Source: Paracoccaceae bacterium
Lineage (GTDB): Bacteria > Pseudomonadota > Alphaproteobacteria > Rhodobacterales > Rhodobacteraceae
Direction: 5' to 3'
Assembly (NCBI GenBank): GCA_020446815.1
Contig: JAGRDY010000026.1
Span: forward strand, 124,001-188,000
DNA: 64,000 nt
The notes under the pieces were generated by a model. It saw only the letters and a list, made by a program, of their open reading frames with translations. It was not told the origin of the DNA and ran no database searches. The position numbers and the translations under genes are program-made. Shown one piece after another: positions 46,424 to 56,370 of this stretch (position 1 is its first letter; each line of letters opens with the position of its first letter).

Positions 46424-47134
46424 TCAATAACGCGTTGTCATCCGGTGGCCACGCGAAAACGACAGCCGCACATGGGTAATCGCCTGCCCCTGCCACCAGG
46501 TCGTCCGTTCGACGGTGAATACCGGCTCGCCGTCACCCATCCCCAGATACGCGGCCACCACCCCCTCGGCCGCGGTCGCCATGAAACTGATCTCGACTTC
46601 GGAATAGGGCACCGCCGCGATGAGCCATTCATTCGGTCCCACGGCCGAAAAATCGGCCCGTGCCGCCTCTGGCAGGGCAGACAGATTGATCCAGCGGTCT
46701 TCAAGCTGATAGGCCGCCCCGTCGGCCGAATGCAGGCACGTCAGATGCAGAACCCGGGTACCCTTGAGAACCCCCAGCCGGGCGCGCAGCCAATCCGGCG
46801 CGGTGCGGGTTTCGCGCTCCAAAAGCCCATAGCGATAGATGGCCCCTGTCGCCTCGATCTCGGCCCGGACCAGCGGGATTTCGAACCGCGCCGCCCGGAG
46901 CGGCGACTTTCTGACCCGCGTGCCCGCCTTGCGGCGCCGATCGACCAGACCCTCTTCGCTCAGTTCCCGCATGGCCCGGTTCACCGTCGCCCGCGCGACC
47001 CCGAAGCTTTCGGCAAGTTCGACCTCGCCGGGCAAGAGCGCCCCCGGCCCCCAGGTGCCCGCCGTGATCCGACCGCGGATTTCGGCCTTCACATCGCGGT
47101 AGCTTGTAACTTCCGAGGCGTTTTCCTCCACCAT
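46424..47134 (-). CDS. hutC: HutC-type GntR repressor of histidine utilisation
   Basis: 236 residues. An N-terminal GntR winged helix (SYRDVKAEIRGRITAGTWGPGALLPGEVELAESFGVARATVNRAMRELSEEGLVDRRRKAGTRV) is followed by a UTRA ligand domain (ETRTAPDWLRARLGVLKGTRVLHLTCLHSADGAAYQLEDRWIN). HutC represses hut genes and is released by urocanate. It is divergent from hutD, and a candidate operator lies between them. The ATG at 47134 gives the expected start; the frame is open further back but overlaps hutD. Confidence 0.92.
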   Translation of the reverse strand: MVEENASEVTSYRDVKAEIRGRITAGTWGPGALLPGEVELAESFGVARATVNRAMRELSEEGLVDRRRKAGTRVRKSPLRAARFEIPLVRAEIEATGAIYRYGLLERETRTAPDWLRARLGVLKGTRVLHLTCLHSADGAAYQLEDRWINLSALPEAARADFSAVGPNEWLIAAVPYSEVEISFMATAAEGVVAAYLGMGDGEPVFTVERTTWWQGQAITHVRLSFSRGHRMTTRY

Positions 47135-47157
47135 GGAAAAGATCCTGCAATTGCCTT

Positions 47158-47177
47158 TTGTATGATGATATAGGTAA
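47158..47177. promoter_or_regulatory. Candidate HutC operator between hutC and hutD
   Basis: TTGTATGATGATATAGGTAA in the 75-base divergent gap. It resembles the HutC target TTGTATATACAA in its left half and shares TGATATA with the site at 49.2 kb. Confidence 0.4.
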
Positions 47178-47209
47178 TTTGCCTGATGTTGAAACCCCGG
47201 AAAACCGCC

Positions 47210-47758
47210 ATGCAGGTCATTCGCCCCGGCCAGTTCATCCGCCAGCCCTGGAAAAACGGCGGCGGCGTTACCCATGAAATCGTCAAGGTGACGGAGGCAG
47301 AGGATCTGCTGTGGCGACTTTCGGTGGCCGAGGTTGCGGCGGATGGGCCGTTTTCATCCTTCCCCGGCCTGACCCGCTGTCTGACCGTCATCGCCGGCGA
47401 TGGGATTGATCTTGAAACACCAGACGGGGTTCTGGCCGCGCCCCCCCTGGTTCCCGTATATTTTTCCGGTGACACGGCAGTCACGGGGCGCCTCCGCAAT
47501 GGCCCGATCCGCGATCTGAACCTGATCTTCGACGCTGCCCGCATCACCGCAACCGTCACCACGCTTTTCGGCCCCCTCACCACGCGGGAAACCTGTGGCA
47601 CCCGCGGTGATCGGCGGATTTTCTGTGTCACGGGCGCGGTCAGCGCCAATGGTCAAGACCTTCCGCCTTGCGCGCTGGCGGGCGGTGATATTGGGCGCGT
47701 CAGCCTCGGCCCCGGCGCGGCGGCGCTGATGATCGATCTGTCACCGGCGCGGCCCTGA
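47210..47758 (+). CDS. hutD: HutD-family protein
   Basis: 182 residues. The opening PGQFIRQPWKNGGGVTHEIVKV is the HutD signature (P.W.NGGG.T.E), followed by WRLSVAEVAADGPFSSFPGLTRCLTVIAGDGI. It has a double cupin-like fold and no known catalytic role; in Pseudomonas fluorescens it limits excessive hut activity. It is convergent with hutF (59 bases between stops) and divergent from hutC. An in-frame ATG at 47186 is an alternative start. Confidence 0.88.
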   Translation: MQVIRPGQFIRQPWKNGGGVTHEIVKVTEAEDLLWRLSVAEVAADGPFSSFPGLTRCLTVIAGDGIDLETPDGVLAAPPLVPVYFSGDTAVTGRLRNGPIRDLNLIFDAARITATVTTLFGPLTTRETCGTRGDRRIFCVTGAVSANGQDLPPCALAGGDIGRVSLGPGAAALMIDLSPARP

Positions 47759-47817
47759 GCTTGCCTGTCTGGCCCGGCACCCCGCGCCGACGGTCTTGCG
47801 CCGCGCCACCCCGACCC

Positions 47818-49176
47818 TTACAACGCCGCCACCAGGGCCGCCGCCGCGCGCCTGTAGGCGGGAACGATCCGGTCGCGCGCCACATGCCGCCCGCCGCGCA
47901 CCTGATGCCTCCCCGCCGACCACAGATCACGCACCACCCCATCGGGGGACGCAAAACACAAGCCATCCAGTATCTGATCCCCGGACAGGGCGCAGAGCGC
48001 CGGGTGATCGGCATCAATCGCCACGAGATCGGCCAGCATTCCCTCGGCGATCTGCCCGGCATTGCGGCCCAGCGCCTGCGCCCCGCCGCGTGCCGCGCCG
48101 GTATAGATCGCCGACCCCACCGACCCGGCCCCGCGCACCATCACATTGCGCTCGATATCCCTCAGGCGCTGCGAATATTCCAGCGTGCGCAATTCCTCCA
48201 CCAGCGATATCCGCACATTGGAATCCGATCCGACGCCGAACCCGCCCGCCGCCGCCAGCCATTGCGGCCCCTTGAAGGGCCCATCCCCCAGATTGGCCTC
48301 GGTAATCGGGCAAAGCCCCGCAACTGCGCCCGACCGGGCCAAGCCCGCGCATTCCGCATCCGTCATGTGGGTGGCGTGAATGGCGCACCAGTCCGGCCCC
48401 ACCGGTGTATTGGCCAGGAGCCATTCCACCGGCCGCGCCCCCAGCCAGGCGGAAATATCCGCCACTTCCTGAGGTTGTTCGGCAATATGCAGATGCGTCG
48501 GCGCCCCGGCGGCCAGCGGCAGCGCGCGCGCCAGATCGTCGGGGCAGGTGGCGCGCAGGGAATGCGGTGCAATGCCCACCACGGTATCGCCGGGCAGCGC
48601 CGATGCCGCAGCGCGCGCGGCCTCCAGCAGGCGCGCGAAGCCGTCCACATCGTTGCCGAACCGAAGCTGCCCGCCCGTCAACGGCTGCTTGTCCGCCCCG
48701 CCATAGGAATAAAGCACCGGCAGATGCGTCAGCCCGATCCCCGTGGCCGATGCCGCCGCGAAAATCCGCGCCGACAGTTCGGCGACATCGCCGTAGTGCA
48801 GGCCACCGCGTTGGTGATGCACATAGTGAAATTCGCCCACCGCCGCATAACCGGCCTCCTGCATCTCCATGAACACCTGGCCCGCGATGGCCTCGACGGC
48901 TTCGGGGGTCAGATGGTCCAGGAACCGGTACATCAGGTCCCGCCAGGTCCAGAAGCTTTCCCGCCCCGCGGCACGATATTCGGTCATGCCCGCCATGGCG
49001 CGTTGAAACGCGTGCGAATGCAGGTTCGACAGCGCCGGCAGCAGCGTATCGACCGAAACATCGCCCGGCCTTGCCGCCGACCCTTCCTCGATCGCAGAAA
49101 TCCTGCCCTTCGCAACCGTCAAGCGAACCTTTCGCGCCCATCCCGTCGCCAGCAAGGCGCGTTTCGCAAAGATCAT
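47818..49176 (-). CDS. hutF: Formimidoylglutamate deiminase
   Basis: 452 residues, amidohydrolase superfamily. Metal ligands are seen in LSNLHSHAFQRAMAG, in THLHIAEQP, in CAIHATHMT and in VGSDSNVRIS. It deiminates N-formimidoyl-L-glutamate to N-formyl-glutamate, the fourth step of the five-step histidine route, which needs HutG afterwards. The ATG at 49176 was taken because GGAGG lies six bases upstream; ATG at 49188 is possible. Divergent from hutI across a putative HutC site. Confidence 0.93.
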   Translation of the reverse strand: MIFAKRALLATGWARKVRLTVAKGRISAIEEGSAARPGDVSVDTLLPALSNLHSHAFQRAMAGMTEYRAAGRESFWTWRDLMYRFLDHLTPEAVEAIAGQVFMEMQEAGYAAVGEFHYVHHQRGGLHYGDVAELSARIFAAASATGIGLTHLPVLYSYGGADKQPLTGGQLRFGNDVDGFARLLEAARAAASALPGDTVVGIAPHSLRATCPDDLARALPLAAGAPTHLHIAEQPQEVADISAWLGARPVEWLLANTPVGPDWCAIHATHMTDAECAGLARSGAVAGLCPITEANLGDGPFKGPQWLAAAGGFGVGSDSNVRISLVEELRTLEYSQRLRDIERNVMVRGAGSVGSAIYTGAARGGAQALGRNAGQIAEGMLADLVAIDADHPALCALSGDQILDGLCFASPDGVVRDLWSAGRHQVRGGRHVARDRIVPAYRRAAAALVAAL

Positions 49177-49191
49177 TCCAGCCTCCATTAT

Positions 49192-49212
49192 GTATAGACA
49201 TATGATATATAC
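49192..49212. promoter_or_regulatory. Candidate HutC operator between hutF and hutI
   Basis: Inverted repeat GTATA (49192-49196) and TATAC (49208-49212) inside an AT-rich stretch between the divergent hutF and hutI starts. It fits HutC-type half-sites. Confidence 0.45.
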
Positions 49213-49259
49213 TCCCATACAAAGCGAGTCGATATCCAAATTCCCCGGCGGAGTATCGG

Positions 49260-50474
49260 ATGCACCGGTCCCAAGGTCTATTGTTCAATTGCCGCGCGGC
49301 CACCATGACCGGCCCGGCCCCCTACGGCCTGATCGAGAATGCCGCCATCGCGGTGGCGCAGGAAAAAATTCTCTGGGTCGGCGCAAGCACCGATATTCCC
49401 CCGGCCCTTGCCGCCTTGCCACGCCATGACCTTGGCGGGCGGCTGATCACCCCGGCCCTGATCGACTGTCACAGCCATATCGTTCATGGCGGCAACCGCG
49501 CCAGCGAGTTCGAGATGCGGCTCAAGGGGGCCAGCTACGAAGAGATCGCCCGCGCCGGGGGGGGCATCGTCTCGACCGTGGCCGCCACCCGCGCCGCCAG
49601 CGAAGACGACCTTATCGCCGCCGCCCTGCCCCGCGTCGATGCCCTGATCGCCGAAGGCGTTGCGGTGATCGAGATAAAATCCGGCTATGGCCTTGATATA
49701 GAAACGGAAATCAGGATGCTCCGGGCGGCGCGGCGACTTGCCGGCCTGCGCCCCGTGACCATCGTCACCAGCTTTCTCGGCGCCCATGCCGTACCCGCCG
49801 AGTGCAGCGGCGACCCTGACAGCTATATCGACGAAATCTGCATCCCGGCGCTCCGCGCCGCCCATCGGGAAGGCCTGGTGGATGCGGTCGACGGATTCTG
49901 CGAAGGCATTGCCTTTCAGCCCCCCCAGATCGCCCGCGTCTTCGATGCGGCCAGGCAAGCCGGCTTGCCCGTCAAGCTTCATGCCGAACAGCTTTCCAAT
50001 CTCGGCGGGGCCGCGCTTGCGGCCCGTTACGGCGCGCTTTCGGCCGATCATCTCGAATATCTGGACGAAACAGCCGTCAAGGCCCTAGCCGGATCGCACA
50101 GCGTCGCGGTGATGCTGCCCGGCGCCTTCTACACCCTGCGCGAAACCCGGATACCGCCGATCGATCTTTTGCGGCGCCACGGGGTGCCGATGGCCGTGGC
50201 GACCGACATGAACCCCGGCTCGTCGCCGATGTGCTCGCTGCTGCTGGCGATGAACATGGCTTGCACGCTTTTTCGCATGACTCCCGAAGAGGCGCTGAGG
50301 GGCACGACCGCCCATGCCGCCGCCGCCCTGGGCCTGAGCGGACGGGGCGCCATCGCCCCGCAACTGCGCGCCGATTTCGCCGTCTGGGATGTCGAACATC
50401 CCGCCGAACTGGCCTATCGCATCGGCTTCAACCCGCTTCATGCGCGCATCATCGGAGGTGCATTGTGGCACTGA
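49260..50474 (+). CDS. hutI: Imidazolonepropionase
   Basis: 404 residues. Zinc ligands are in [30 protein letters not shown] and [19 protein letters not shown] is a conserved substrate loop. It opens the imidazolone ring to formimidoylglutamate. GGAG lies upstream of the ATG. hutH begins ten bases before its stop, so the two are coupled. Confidence 0.96.
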   Translation: MHRSQGLLFNCRAATMTGPAPYGLIENAAIAVAQEKILWVGASTDIPPALAALPRHDLGGRLITPALIDCHSHIVHGGNRASEFEMRLKGASYEEIARAGGGIVSTVAATRAASEDDLIAAALPRVDALIAEGVAVIEIKSGYGLDIETEIRMLRAARRLAGLRPVTIVTSFLGAHAVPAECSGDPDSYIDEICIPALRAAHREGLVDAVDGFCEGIAFQPPQIARVFDAARQAGLPVKLHAEQLSNLGGAALAARYGALSADHLEYLDETAVKALAGSHSVAVMLPGAFYTLRETRIPPIDLLRRHGVPMAVATDMNPGSSPMCSLLLAMNMACTLFRMTPEEALRGTTAHAAAALGLSGRGAIAPQLRADFAVWDVEHPAELAYRIGFNPLHARIIGGALWH

Positions 50475-51994
50475 CGCTCACCCCCGGCCACGTCACGCTG
50501 GCCGACCTCGCCCGCGTCCATTTCCAGGACCTCCCCGTCAGGCTCGACCGGTCCTGCCGTCCGGCAGTCGAGACCGCCGCCGCCGCCATCGCCGCCGCCG
50601 CCGCAGGTGACGCGCCGGTCTACGGGGTCAATACCGGCTTTGGCAAACTCGCCAGCATCCGCATCGCCGGCAAGGACACCGCAGCGCTTCAGCGCAACCT
50701 GATCTTGTCGCATTGCTGCGGCGTGGGCGAACCGATCCCCCGCCGCCATACGCGGCTGATGATGGCGCTGAAACTGCTCAGTATCGGGCGTGGTGCCTCG
50801 GGCACGCGCTGGGAACTGATCGAACTGCTTGAAAACATGCTGGAAAAGGGCGTAACCCCGGTGATCCCGGCGCAGGGGTCGGTTGGCGCCTCGGGTGATC
50901 TCGCCCCGCTCGCACATATGACCGCTGTCCTCATCGGTGCCGGCGAGGCCGAATACAAGGGCCGAATCCTGCCCGGATCCGAGGCGCTCAAGGCCGCCGG
51001 TCTGACGCCGGTCGCGTTGGGCCCCAAGGAAGGCCTTGCCTTCATCAACGGCACCCAGTTTTCCACTGCCCTCGCGCTGGCCGGGCTTTTCGACGGCTGG
51101 CGCGCGGCACAAACCGCCCTTGTCCTCTCGGCGCTTTCCACCGATGCCATAATGGGCTCCACCGCACCCTTGCAGCCGGAAATCCACGCCCTGCGCGGCC
51201 ATGCGGGCCAGATCGAGGCCGCCGCCTTCATGCGCGCGTTGCTCGAAGGCTCGCAGATCCGCGAAAGCCACCGGCAGGGCGACAGCCGCGTTCAGGACCC
51301 CTATTGCATCCGCTGCCAGCCTCAGGTCACCGGGGCCGCCATGGACGTGATGCGCATGGCCGCGCGCACGCTCGAGGTGGAGGCCAATGCCGCCACCGAC
51401 AATCCCCTGGTGCTGACCAATGCCGGCATGATCGTCTCGGGCGGCAATTTTCACGCCGAACCGGTGGGCTTTGCCGCCGACATGATCGCCCTAGCGCTGG
51501 CCGAAATCGGCGCCATCGCCCAGCGCCGGGTGGCGTTGATGGTCGACCCGACGCTCAGCCATGACCTGCCGCCTTTCCTGACACCCGATCCCGGCCGCAA
51601 CTCGGGCTACATGATCGCCGAAGTGACCACCGCCGCCTTGATGAGCGAAAACAAGCACATCGCCATGCCCTGTGTCACCGACAGCACCCCCACATCGGCC
51701 AATCAGGAAGATCACGTCTCGATGGCCGCCCATGGCGCGCGCCGTCTGGGCCGCATGGTCGAAAATCTCGGCCGGATTCTCGGCGTCGAACTGCTCTGCG
51801 CCGCGCAGGGCATCGAATTCCGCGCGCCCTTGCGGACCTCCCTTCCGCTGGCGCGGATAATCGCATGTCTGCGCCAAAAGGTCGCAACCCTTGGCGAGGA
51901 CCGCTGCCTTGCCCCCGATATCGAAACCGCCGCCTGCCTTGTCGTTGCGGGCGATATCACCGGCGCGGCGGCGCTGCCCCCGCCCCCGCTCTGA
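50465..51994 (+). CDS. hutH: Histidine ammonia-lyase
   Basis: 509 residues from a GTG start with GGAGG eight bases upstream. The MIO prosthetic group would form from Ala142-Ser143-Gly144 in [14 protein letters not shown], matching the numbering of Pseudomonas HutH. Further signatures are [10 protein letters not shown] and [15 protein letters not shown]. It removes ammonia from histidine to form urocanate, the first step of the pathway and the source of the HutC inducer. Confidence 0.97.
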   Translation: MALTLTPGHVTLADLARVHFQDLPVRLDRSCRPAVETAAAAIAAAAAGDAPVYGVNTGFGKLASIRIAGKDTAALQRNLILSHCCGVGEPIPRRHTRLMMALKLLSIGRGASGTRWELIELLENMLEKGVTPVIPAQGSVGASGDLAPLAHMTAVLIGAGEAEYKGRILPGSEALKAAGLTPVALGPKEGLAFINGTQFSTALALAGLFDGWRAAQTALVLSALSTDAIMGSTAPLQPEIHALRGHAGQIEAAAFMRALLEGSQIRESHRQGDSRVQDPYCIRCQPQVTGAAMDVMRMAARTLEVEANAATDNPLVLTNAGMIVSGGNFHAEPVGFAADMIALALAEIGAIAQRRVALMVDPTLSHDLPPFLTPDPGRNSGYMIAEVTTAALMSENKHIAMPCVTDSTPTSANQEDHVSMAAHGARRLGRMVENLGRILGVELLCAAQGIEFRAPLRTSLPLARIIACLRQKVATLGEDRCLAPDIETAACLVVAGDITGAAALPPPPL

Positions 51995-52033
51995 CCGCTT
52001 CCCTTTCCGGCCCCTCACCAAAGGATGCCTTCC

Positions 52034-53716
52034 ATGAACGACCGCAAGAACGCCCGCGACATCTATCCCCCCACCGGCACCACGCTCAACGCCAAAAGCT
52101 GGCAGACCGAGGCGCCCTTGCGGATGCTGATGAACAATCTCCACCCCGATGTCGCCGAAAACCCCCATGAACTCGTGGTCTATGGCGGCATCGGCCGCGC
52201 CGCCCGCAGCTGGGGCGATTTCGACCGCATCGTCGCCACGCTCAGGGATCTCGAAGCCGATGAAACCCTGATCATCCAGTCCGGCCGCCCGGTCGCCGTT
52301 ATCCGCACCCATGCCGACGCGCCGCGGGTGCTCATCGCCAATTCCAATCTCGTGCCGCACTGGGCCACCTGGGACCATTTCAACGAGCTCGATAAAAAGG
52401 GCCTGATGATGTATGGCCAGATGACCGCCGGGTCATGGATCTACATCGGCACCCAGGGCATCGTGCAGGGCACCTACGAGACATTTGCCGAAGCCGGCCG
52501 CCAGCACTATGGCGGCGACCTCGCCGGCAAGTGGGTTCTGACCGCCGGCCTCGGCGGCATGGGCGGCGCCCAGCCCCTTGCCGCCGTCATGGCCGGCGCC
52601 TGCTGCCTGGCGGTGGAATGTGACGAAAGCCGCATCGATTTTCGCATGCGCACCCGGTATCTGGACGCCAAGGCGCATGATCTCGATGAAGCCCTCGCCC
52701 TGATCGCCGGCTGGACCGCCAGGGGCGACGCGAAATCCGTGGGTCTTCTCGGCAATGCCGCGCAGCTGTTTCCCGAACTCGTGGCGCGGATGAAGGCGGG
52801 CGGTGCCCGGCCCGACATCGTTACCGACCAGACAAGCGCCCACGACCCCCTGCATGGCTACCTGCCCGCGGGCTGGAGCGTCGGCGACTGGCGGGCAAGA
52901 CAGCAAACCGATCCCCTGGGGGTGCAAAGGGCCGCCCGCGCCAGCATGAAGACCCATGTCGCCGCGATGGTCGATTTCTGGAACGCCGGCGTGCCGACGC
53001 TCGATTATGGCAACAACATCCGGCAGGTCGCCCTCGAGGAAGGCCTTGAAGACGCCTTCGCGTTCCCCGGTTTCGTGCCGGCCTATATCCGCCCGCTGTT
53101 CTGCAAGGGGATCGGCCCCTTCCGCTGGTGCGCGCTCTCGGGCGACCCCGAAGATATCTACAGGACCGACGCGGCCATGAAGGAGCTTTTCCCCGACAAC
53201 ACGCATCTGCACAACTGGCTCGACATGGCGCGCGAACGCATCGCCTTTCAGGGCCTGCCCGCCCGGATCTGCTGGATCGGCCTCGGCGACCGCCACCGCG
53301 CCGGGCTCAGGTTCAACGACATGGTGGCCAGCGGCACGCTGAAAGCCCCGGTGGTCATCGGCCGCGACCACCTCGACAGCGGCTCGGTCGCCAGCCCCAA
53401 TCGCGAAACGGAGGCGATGCGCGACAGCTCCGATGCCGTCTCCGACTGGCCCTTGCTCAACGCCCTGGTCAATACCGCCTCAGGGGCCACCTGGGTCAGC
53501 CTGCACCACGGCGGCGGCGTCGGCATGGGCTTTTCGCAACATGCGGGCATGGTGATCTGCGCCGACGGCACCCCCGAAGCCGCGCGGCGCCTCGAAAGGG
53601 TGCTCTGGAACGACCCCGCCTCCGGCGTCTGGCGCCACGCCGACGCGGGCTATGACAGCGCCGTTCAATGCGCGCGGCAAAACGGTCTCCGGCTGCCCGG
53701 CATCCTCGGCAACTGA
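52034..53716 (+). CDS. hutU: Urocanate hydratase
   Basis: 560 residues. The NAD-binding region is [22 protein letters not shown], and the active-site region is in [21 protein letters not shown], with [17 protein letters not shown] near the C-terminus. It hydrates urocanate to imidazolonepropionate. AAAGG lies before the ATG at 52034; an in-frame ATG nine bases earlier is less likely. It is the last hut gene here; the lower-GC segment begins within about 20 bases of its stop. Confidence 0.97.
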   Translation: MNDRKNARDIYPPTGTTLNAKSWQTEAPLRMLMNNLHPDVAENPHELVVYGGIGRAARSWGDFDRIVATLRDLEADETLIIQSGRPVAVIRTHADAPRVLIANSNLVPHWATWDHFNELDKKGLMMYGQMTAGSWIYIGTQGIVQGTYETFAEAGRQHYGGDLAGKWVLTAGLGGMGGAQPLAAVMAGACCLAVECDESRIDFRMRTRYLDAKAHDLDEALALIAGWTARGDAKSVGLLGNAAQLFPELVARMKAGGARPDIVTDQTSAHDPLHGYLPAGWSVGDWRARQQTDPLGVQRAARASMKTHVAAMVDFWNAGVPTLDYGNNIRQVALEEGLEDAFAFPGFVPAYIRPLFCKGIGPFRWCALSGDPEDIYRTDAAMKELFPDNTHLHNWLDMARERIAFQGLPARICWIGLGDRHRAGLRFNDMVASGTLKAPVVIGRDHLDSGSVASPNRETEAMRDSSDAVSDWPLLNALVNTASGATWVSLHHGGGVGMGFSQHAGMVICADGTPEAARRLERVLWNDPASGVWRHADAGYDSAVQCARQNGLRLPGILGN

Positions 53717-53776
53717 CCTTCTTCTGTTGGCAAATATCTACCGTGATGCTTCGGTCAACACTTGGCACCAACGAAA

Positions 53777-53829
53777 GCATGGGCAAAGAGCGTGTAGACG
53801 CCAAATATCGGAACGCTCTTTGCCCATGC
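53777..53829. repeat. Perfect 17-bp inverted repeat
   Basis: GCATGGGCAAAGAGCGT (53777-53793) and its exact reverse complement (53813-53829) enclose 19 bases. No T-run follows. It sits 60 bases past hutU, in the gap before the hydrolase gene. The rest of the 290-base gap is AT-rich (about 42% GC in the line I counted) and has no other recognised feature. Confidence 0.85.
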
Positions 53830-54006
53830 GATTTTCAGCAGAGCAGCCGTTCGTCTTTCGCGCGGCGGATTCAACGACAGAGCCCAAATTGCCAATTGCT
53901 GCGGATTGTACGAATGTCGGCTTCTTCCGAGATGGATAACCGAGCAAAAAAAGCCATTGAAAATTCTCAAAAATTTCCAGAGCGTTGCGGTTGAAGGAGA
54001 CACACA

Positions 54007-55023
54007 ATGGCTATCTGCGGTTATCGAACCGGCGTTATCCAAGACGCGTCACGCTCAAACTGGCAAAACAATTCAGAACGCCCAATCGCGTGGTCGGCGT
54101 GGTATCCAACGGAAGATGTAGAGAAAGGTGAGCGGCCTTCAGGGCAGTTCTTTGAGCCTGGGAATGTTATCTGGGATGCCGCACTGGCCGCGAGGGAGAA
54201 GTCGCCTGTCGTATTGCTATCACATGGCACAGGCGGCACAACTGAGAGTCTCGGTTGGCTTGCGCGAACGCTCGCGTGTGAAGGCTATGTGGTCTTGGGC
54301 GCAAATCACCACGGCAACACTGGCTTGGAACCTTACTTCGCGGAGGGCTTTCTTTGCTGGTGGGAACGGGCGACGGACCTGTCCGTACTGCTTTCAACAA
54401 TTGGGATGAGGGGTTTCTTCGCCAACAGATTGGACTTCGATCGAGTAGCGGCGGTCGGGTTTTCCCTTGGGGGTTATACGGTTATGGCTCTGTCAGGTGC
54501 GCAAACCTCTCTGGATGAGTTTGACGTTTGGCGCAGGGCTAACGAGATTACCGAAGGTGGTCCAAAAGAGTTCCCGGATGCAGCGGACAGCATTCCAACC
54601 CTGATGGAAACGTCGGATGCATTCCGCGTGTCTTGGGCACGACACGGGGATGACTACTCAGACGTTCGGATCAAGTCGGTTGTCGCGATTGCTCCTGCGC
54701 CACCGATCCGTTCCTTTGTTTCTCAGTCAATCGCTGAACTTGAGCTGCCGGTTGTAATCCTTACCGGCGGTGCCGACGACGAAGCACCATCGGAGCATTG
54801 CGCCGATTGGCTCGCTTTGCAGAACGACAGGTTTCAGCGCCACGACCTCGGCAGATACGTGGGACATTACACATTCCTGGATTTTCCCTCAGACAAGTCG
54901 CTCATTGGAAAAGTAGATATCTTTTCAGATCATGAGAGCGTGGACCGAAGTAAAGTGCATGAACAGACCGCAAAAATCGTGATCCAAAGCCTTAGGAGAG
55001 CGATAAGCAAAGGTGATGCTTGA
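54007..55023 (+). CDS. Alpha/beta hydrolase, predicted dienelactone-hydrolase type
   Basis: 338 residues. The nucleophile elbow is GFSLGGYT; the oxyanion region is VVLLSHGTGGTTESLGWLARTLA, and the aspartate/histidine partners likely lie in ILTGGADDEAPSEHC and YVGHYTFLDF. There is no signal peptide. The substrate is unknown. AAGGAGA precedes the ATG. Base composition (about 55% GC in the lines I counted) and codon use (many TTT, GAT, TCA) differ from the flanking hut and waaA genes, so it was probably acquired. An IS110 transposase follows. Confidence 0.8.
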   Translation: MAICGYRTGVIQDASRSNWQNNSERPIAWSAWYPTEDVEKGERPSGQFFEPGNVIWDAALAAREKSPVVLLSHGTGGTTESLGWLARTLACEGYVVLGANHHGNTGLEPYFAEGFLCWWERATDLSVLLSTIGMRGFFANRLDFDRVAAVGFSLGGYTVMALSGAQTSLDEFDVWRRANEITEGGPKEFPDAADSIPTLMETSDAFRVSWARHGDDYSDVRIKSVVAIAPAPPIRSFVSQSIAELELPVVILTGGADDEAPSEHCADWLALQNDRFQRHDLGRYVGHYTFLDFPSDKSLIGKVDIFSDHESVDRSKVHEQTAKIVIQSLRRAISKGDA

Positions 55024-55196
55024 CCATCCTTTAGATAGGAAAGGAGCTAAAGCTTACACGTTTCTGTCCCCGGCGAAAATGGAGGTCATTGACCGGGCCA
55101 TTTTTCCGAAAGCCGCCATTGGTGCTAGTGCAGCGAACGGCGGCCCCGTCCCGCATCTTGCCCGTTTGCAGCCATCGGCTCGAAGGTCTGCAATCG

Positions 55197-56165
55197 TCAG
55201 GCTGGCATGGACCGTCGCGCCGGTTCGCCAGTCTTCAGCACAGCGTTCATAATGACGATCAGCTTGCGCATGATGGCCGTGATAGCGACCTTCGCGGGCT
55301 TTCCGCGTTTGCGCAGTCGGCGTGCGAAGGACTTCATTGCTGGGTCGTATCGTAGCGTCGATAAAGCGGCCATGTAGAGGCTCGATCTGACCTCTCGTCT
55401 TCCACCCGAAATGCGACGGTGCCCCTTCAAAGAGCCGGAATCCTGAGCGTGCGGTGCTAAGCCGACGATTGCGGCGGCTTCGCCCTTGGTCAGTGATCCG
55501 AGTTCGGGGACATATGCAAGACATGCCGCAGCCGTCTTTGGTCCGACGCCGATAACGGACGTCAGCAAATCAGATTTGTGTCGAAACTCCGGGGTATCGG
55601 CAACGAGCTTTTCTATCTGGGCGTCCAGCTCGTTCATTTCTTTGGTCAAAGCGCGAATATGGCGCTTTAGAGAGCGTTCGACCGTCTTGATTTGCGGATG
55701 TTCCAGCCGGTTCTGTTCTTTCCGTATCGTCTGCGCCAGGTCATCACGCCGTCGCCGCAACCCACGCAACTCCATCGTTTCCTTGCTGGGTGGTTGCCAC
55801 AGGCGCAGGTCTTCCGACTTTGCTGCAAATAGTGCAAGCATCCGCGCATCGACCGCATCCGTCTTAGCCGATAGTCCGAGATACTTCGCAAAGTTTCTGG
55901 TTCGCGTGCCGTGCGCGCGGTGGACAGGCAGGCCTAGATCGACAGAGCACTCAAGAACCGAGCGCTCATATCCGCCGGACGCCTCGCAGACGATGAAGGG
56001 CCTTCGATCTTTGCTTGCGGCCTTAAGAAGCCGTTTGATAGCCGCGACAGCGTTCGGGATTGTCACCTGCCGATCATCCGGCAAGCTGTGGACTGTTAGA
56101 CTAGCCTTTGAGACTTCAAATGCAATGATGTTGGTGCGATCTACGTCGCTGAAGTTACTGCTCAT
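55197..56165 (-). CDS. IS110-family transposase (DEDD recombinase)
   Basis: 322 residues. The N-terminal DEDD RuvC-like domain has IIAFEVSK, ECSVDL-flanked CEASGGYER and TDAVDARMLA; the C-terminal Tnp domain is LTSVIGVGPKTAAACLAYVPELGSLTKGEAAAIVGLAPHAQDSGSLKGHRRISGGRREVRSSLYMAAL with its catalytic serine region. Family length is met, so the gene looks intact. The first acidic residue is Glu in AFEVSK where most members have Asp (GIDVSK). IS110 transposases work with a bridge RNA made from the element's own non-coding end. Confidence 0.92.
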   Translation of the reverse strand: MSSNFSDVDRTNIIAFEVSKASLTVHSLPDDRQVTIPNAVAAIKRLLKAASKDRRPFIVCEASGGYERSVLECSVDLGLPVHRAHGTRTRNFAKYLGLSAKTDAVDARMLALFAAKSEDLRLWQPPSKETMELRGLRRRRDDLAQTIRKEQNRLEHPQIKTVERSLKRHIRALTKEMNELDAQIEKLVADTPEFRHKSDLLTSVIGVGPKTAAACLAYVPELGSLTKGEAAAIVGLAPHAQDSGSLKGHRRISGGRREVRSSLYMAALSTLRYDPAMKSFARRLRKRGKPAKVAITAIMRKLIVIMNAVLKTGEPARRSMPA

Positions 56166-56370
56166 ATCTTTGTCGTAATCCTTGATTATGCTCGGCCGCG
56201 AAGGCCCTTCTACCGTTCGGATGGCCGGACAGATGTGACGGGCGGCAAGATATTTAGCGACCGTTGAACAGGTCTTCCTCGGGTTGGCCTGCCCGCCACC
56301 AGTTTCCCGAACGGCCATCCGGAAAACCGACCGCCTTCATTCTCTCAGAGAAGAAAATGAGGGCAATACT
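56166..56370 (-). ncRNA. Candidate bridge-RNA locus of the IS110 element
   Basis: 205 non-coding bases directly upstream of the transposase, the place where IS110-group elements encode their bridge RNA. CGGATGGCCG (56218-56227) and CGGCCATCCG (56312-56321) could close a large internal domain of 84 bases. A small hairpin TTCTC/GAGAA lies near 56340. The RNA is inferred from position and pairing only; no covariance evidence is available. Confidence 0.35.
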
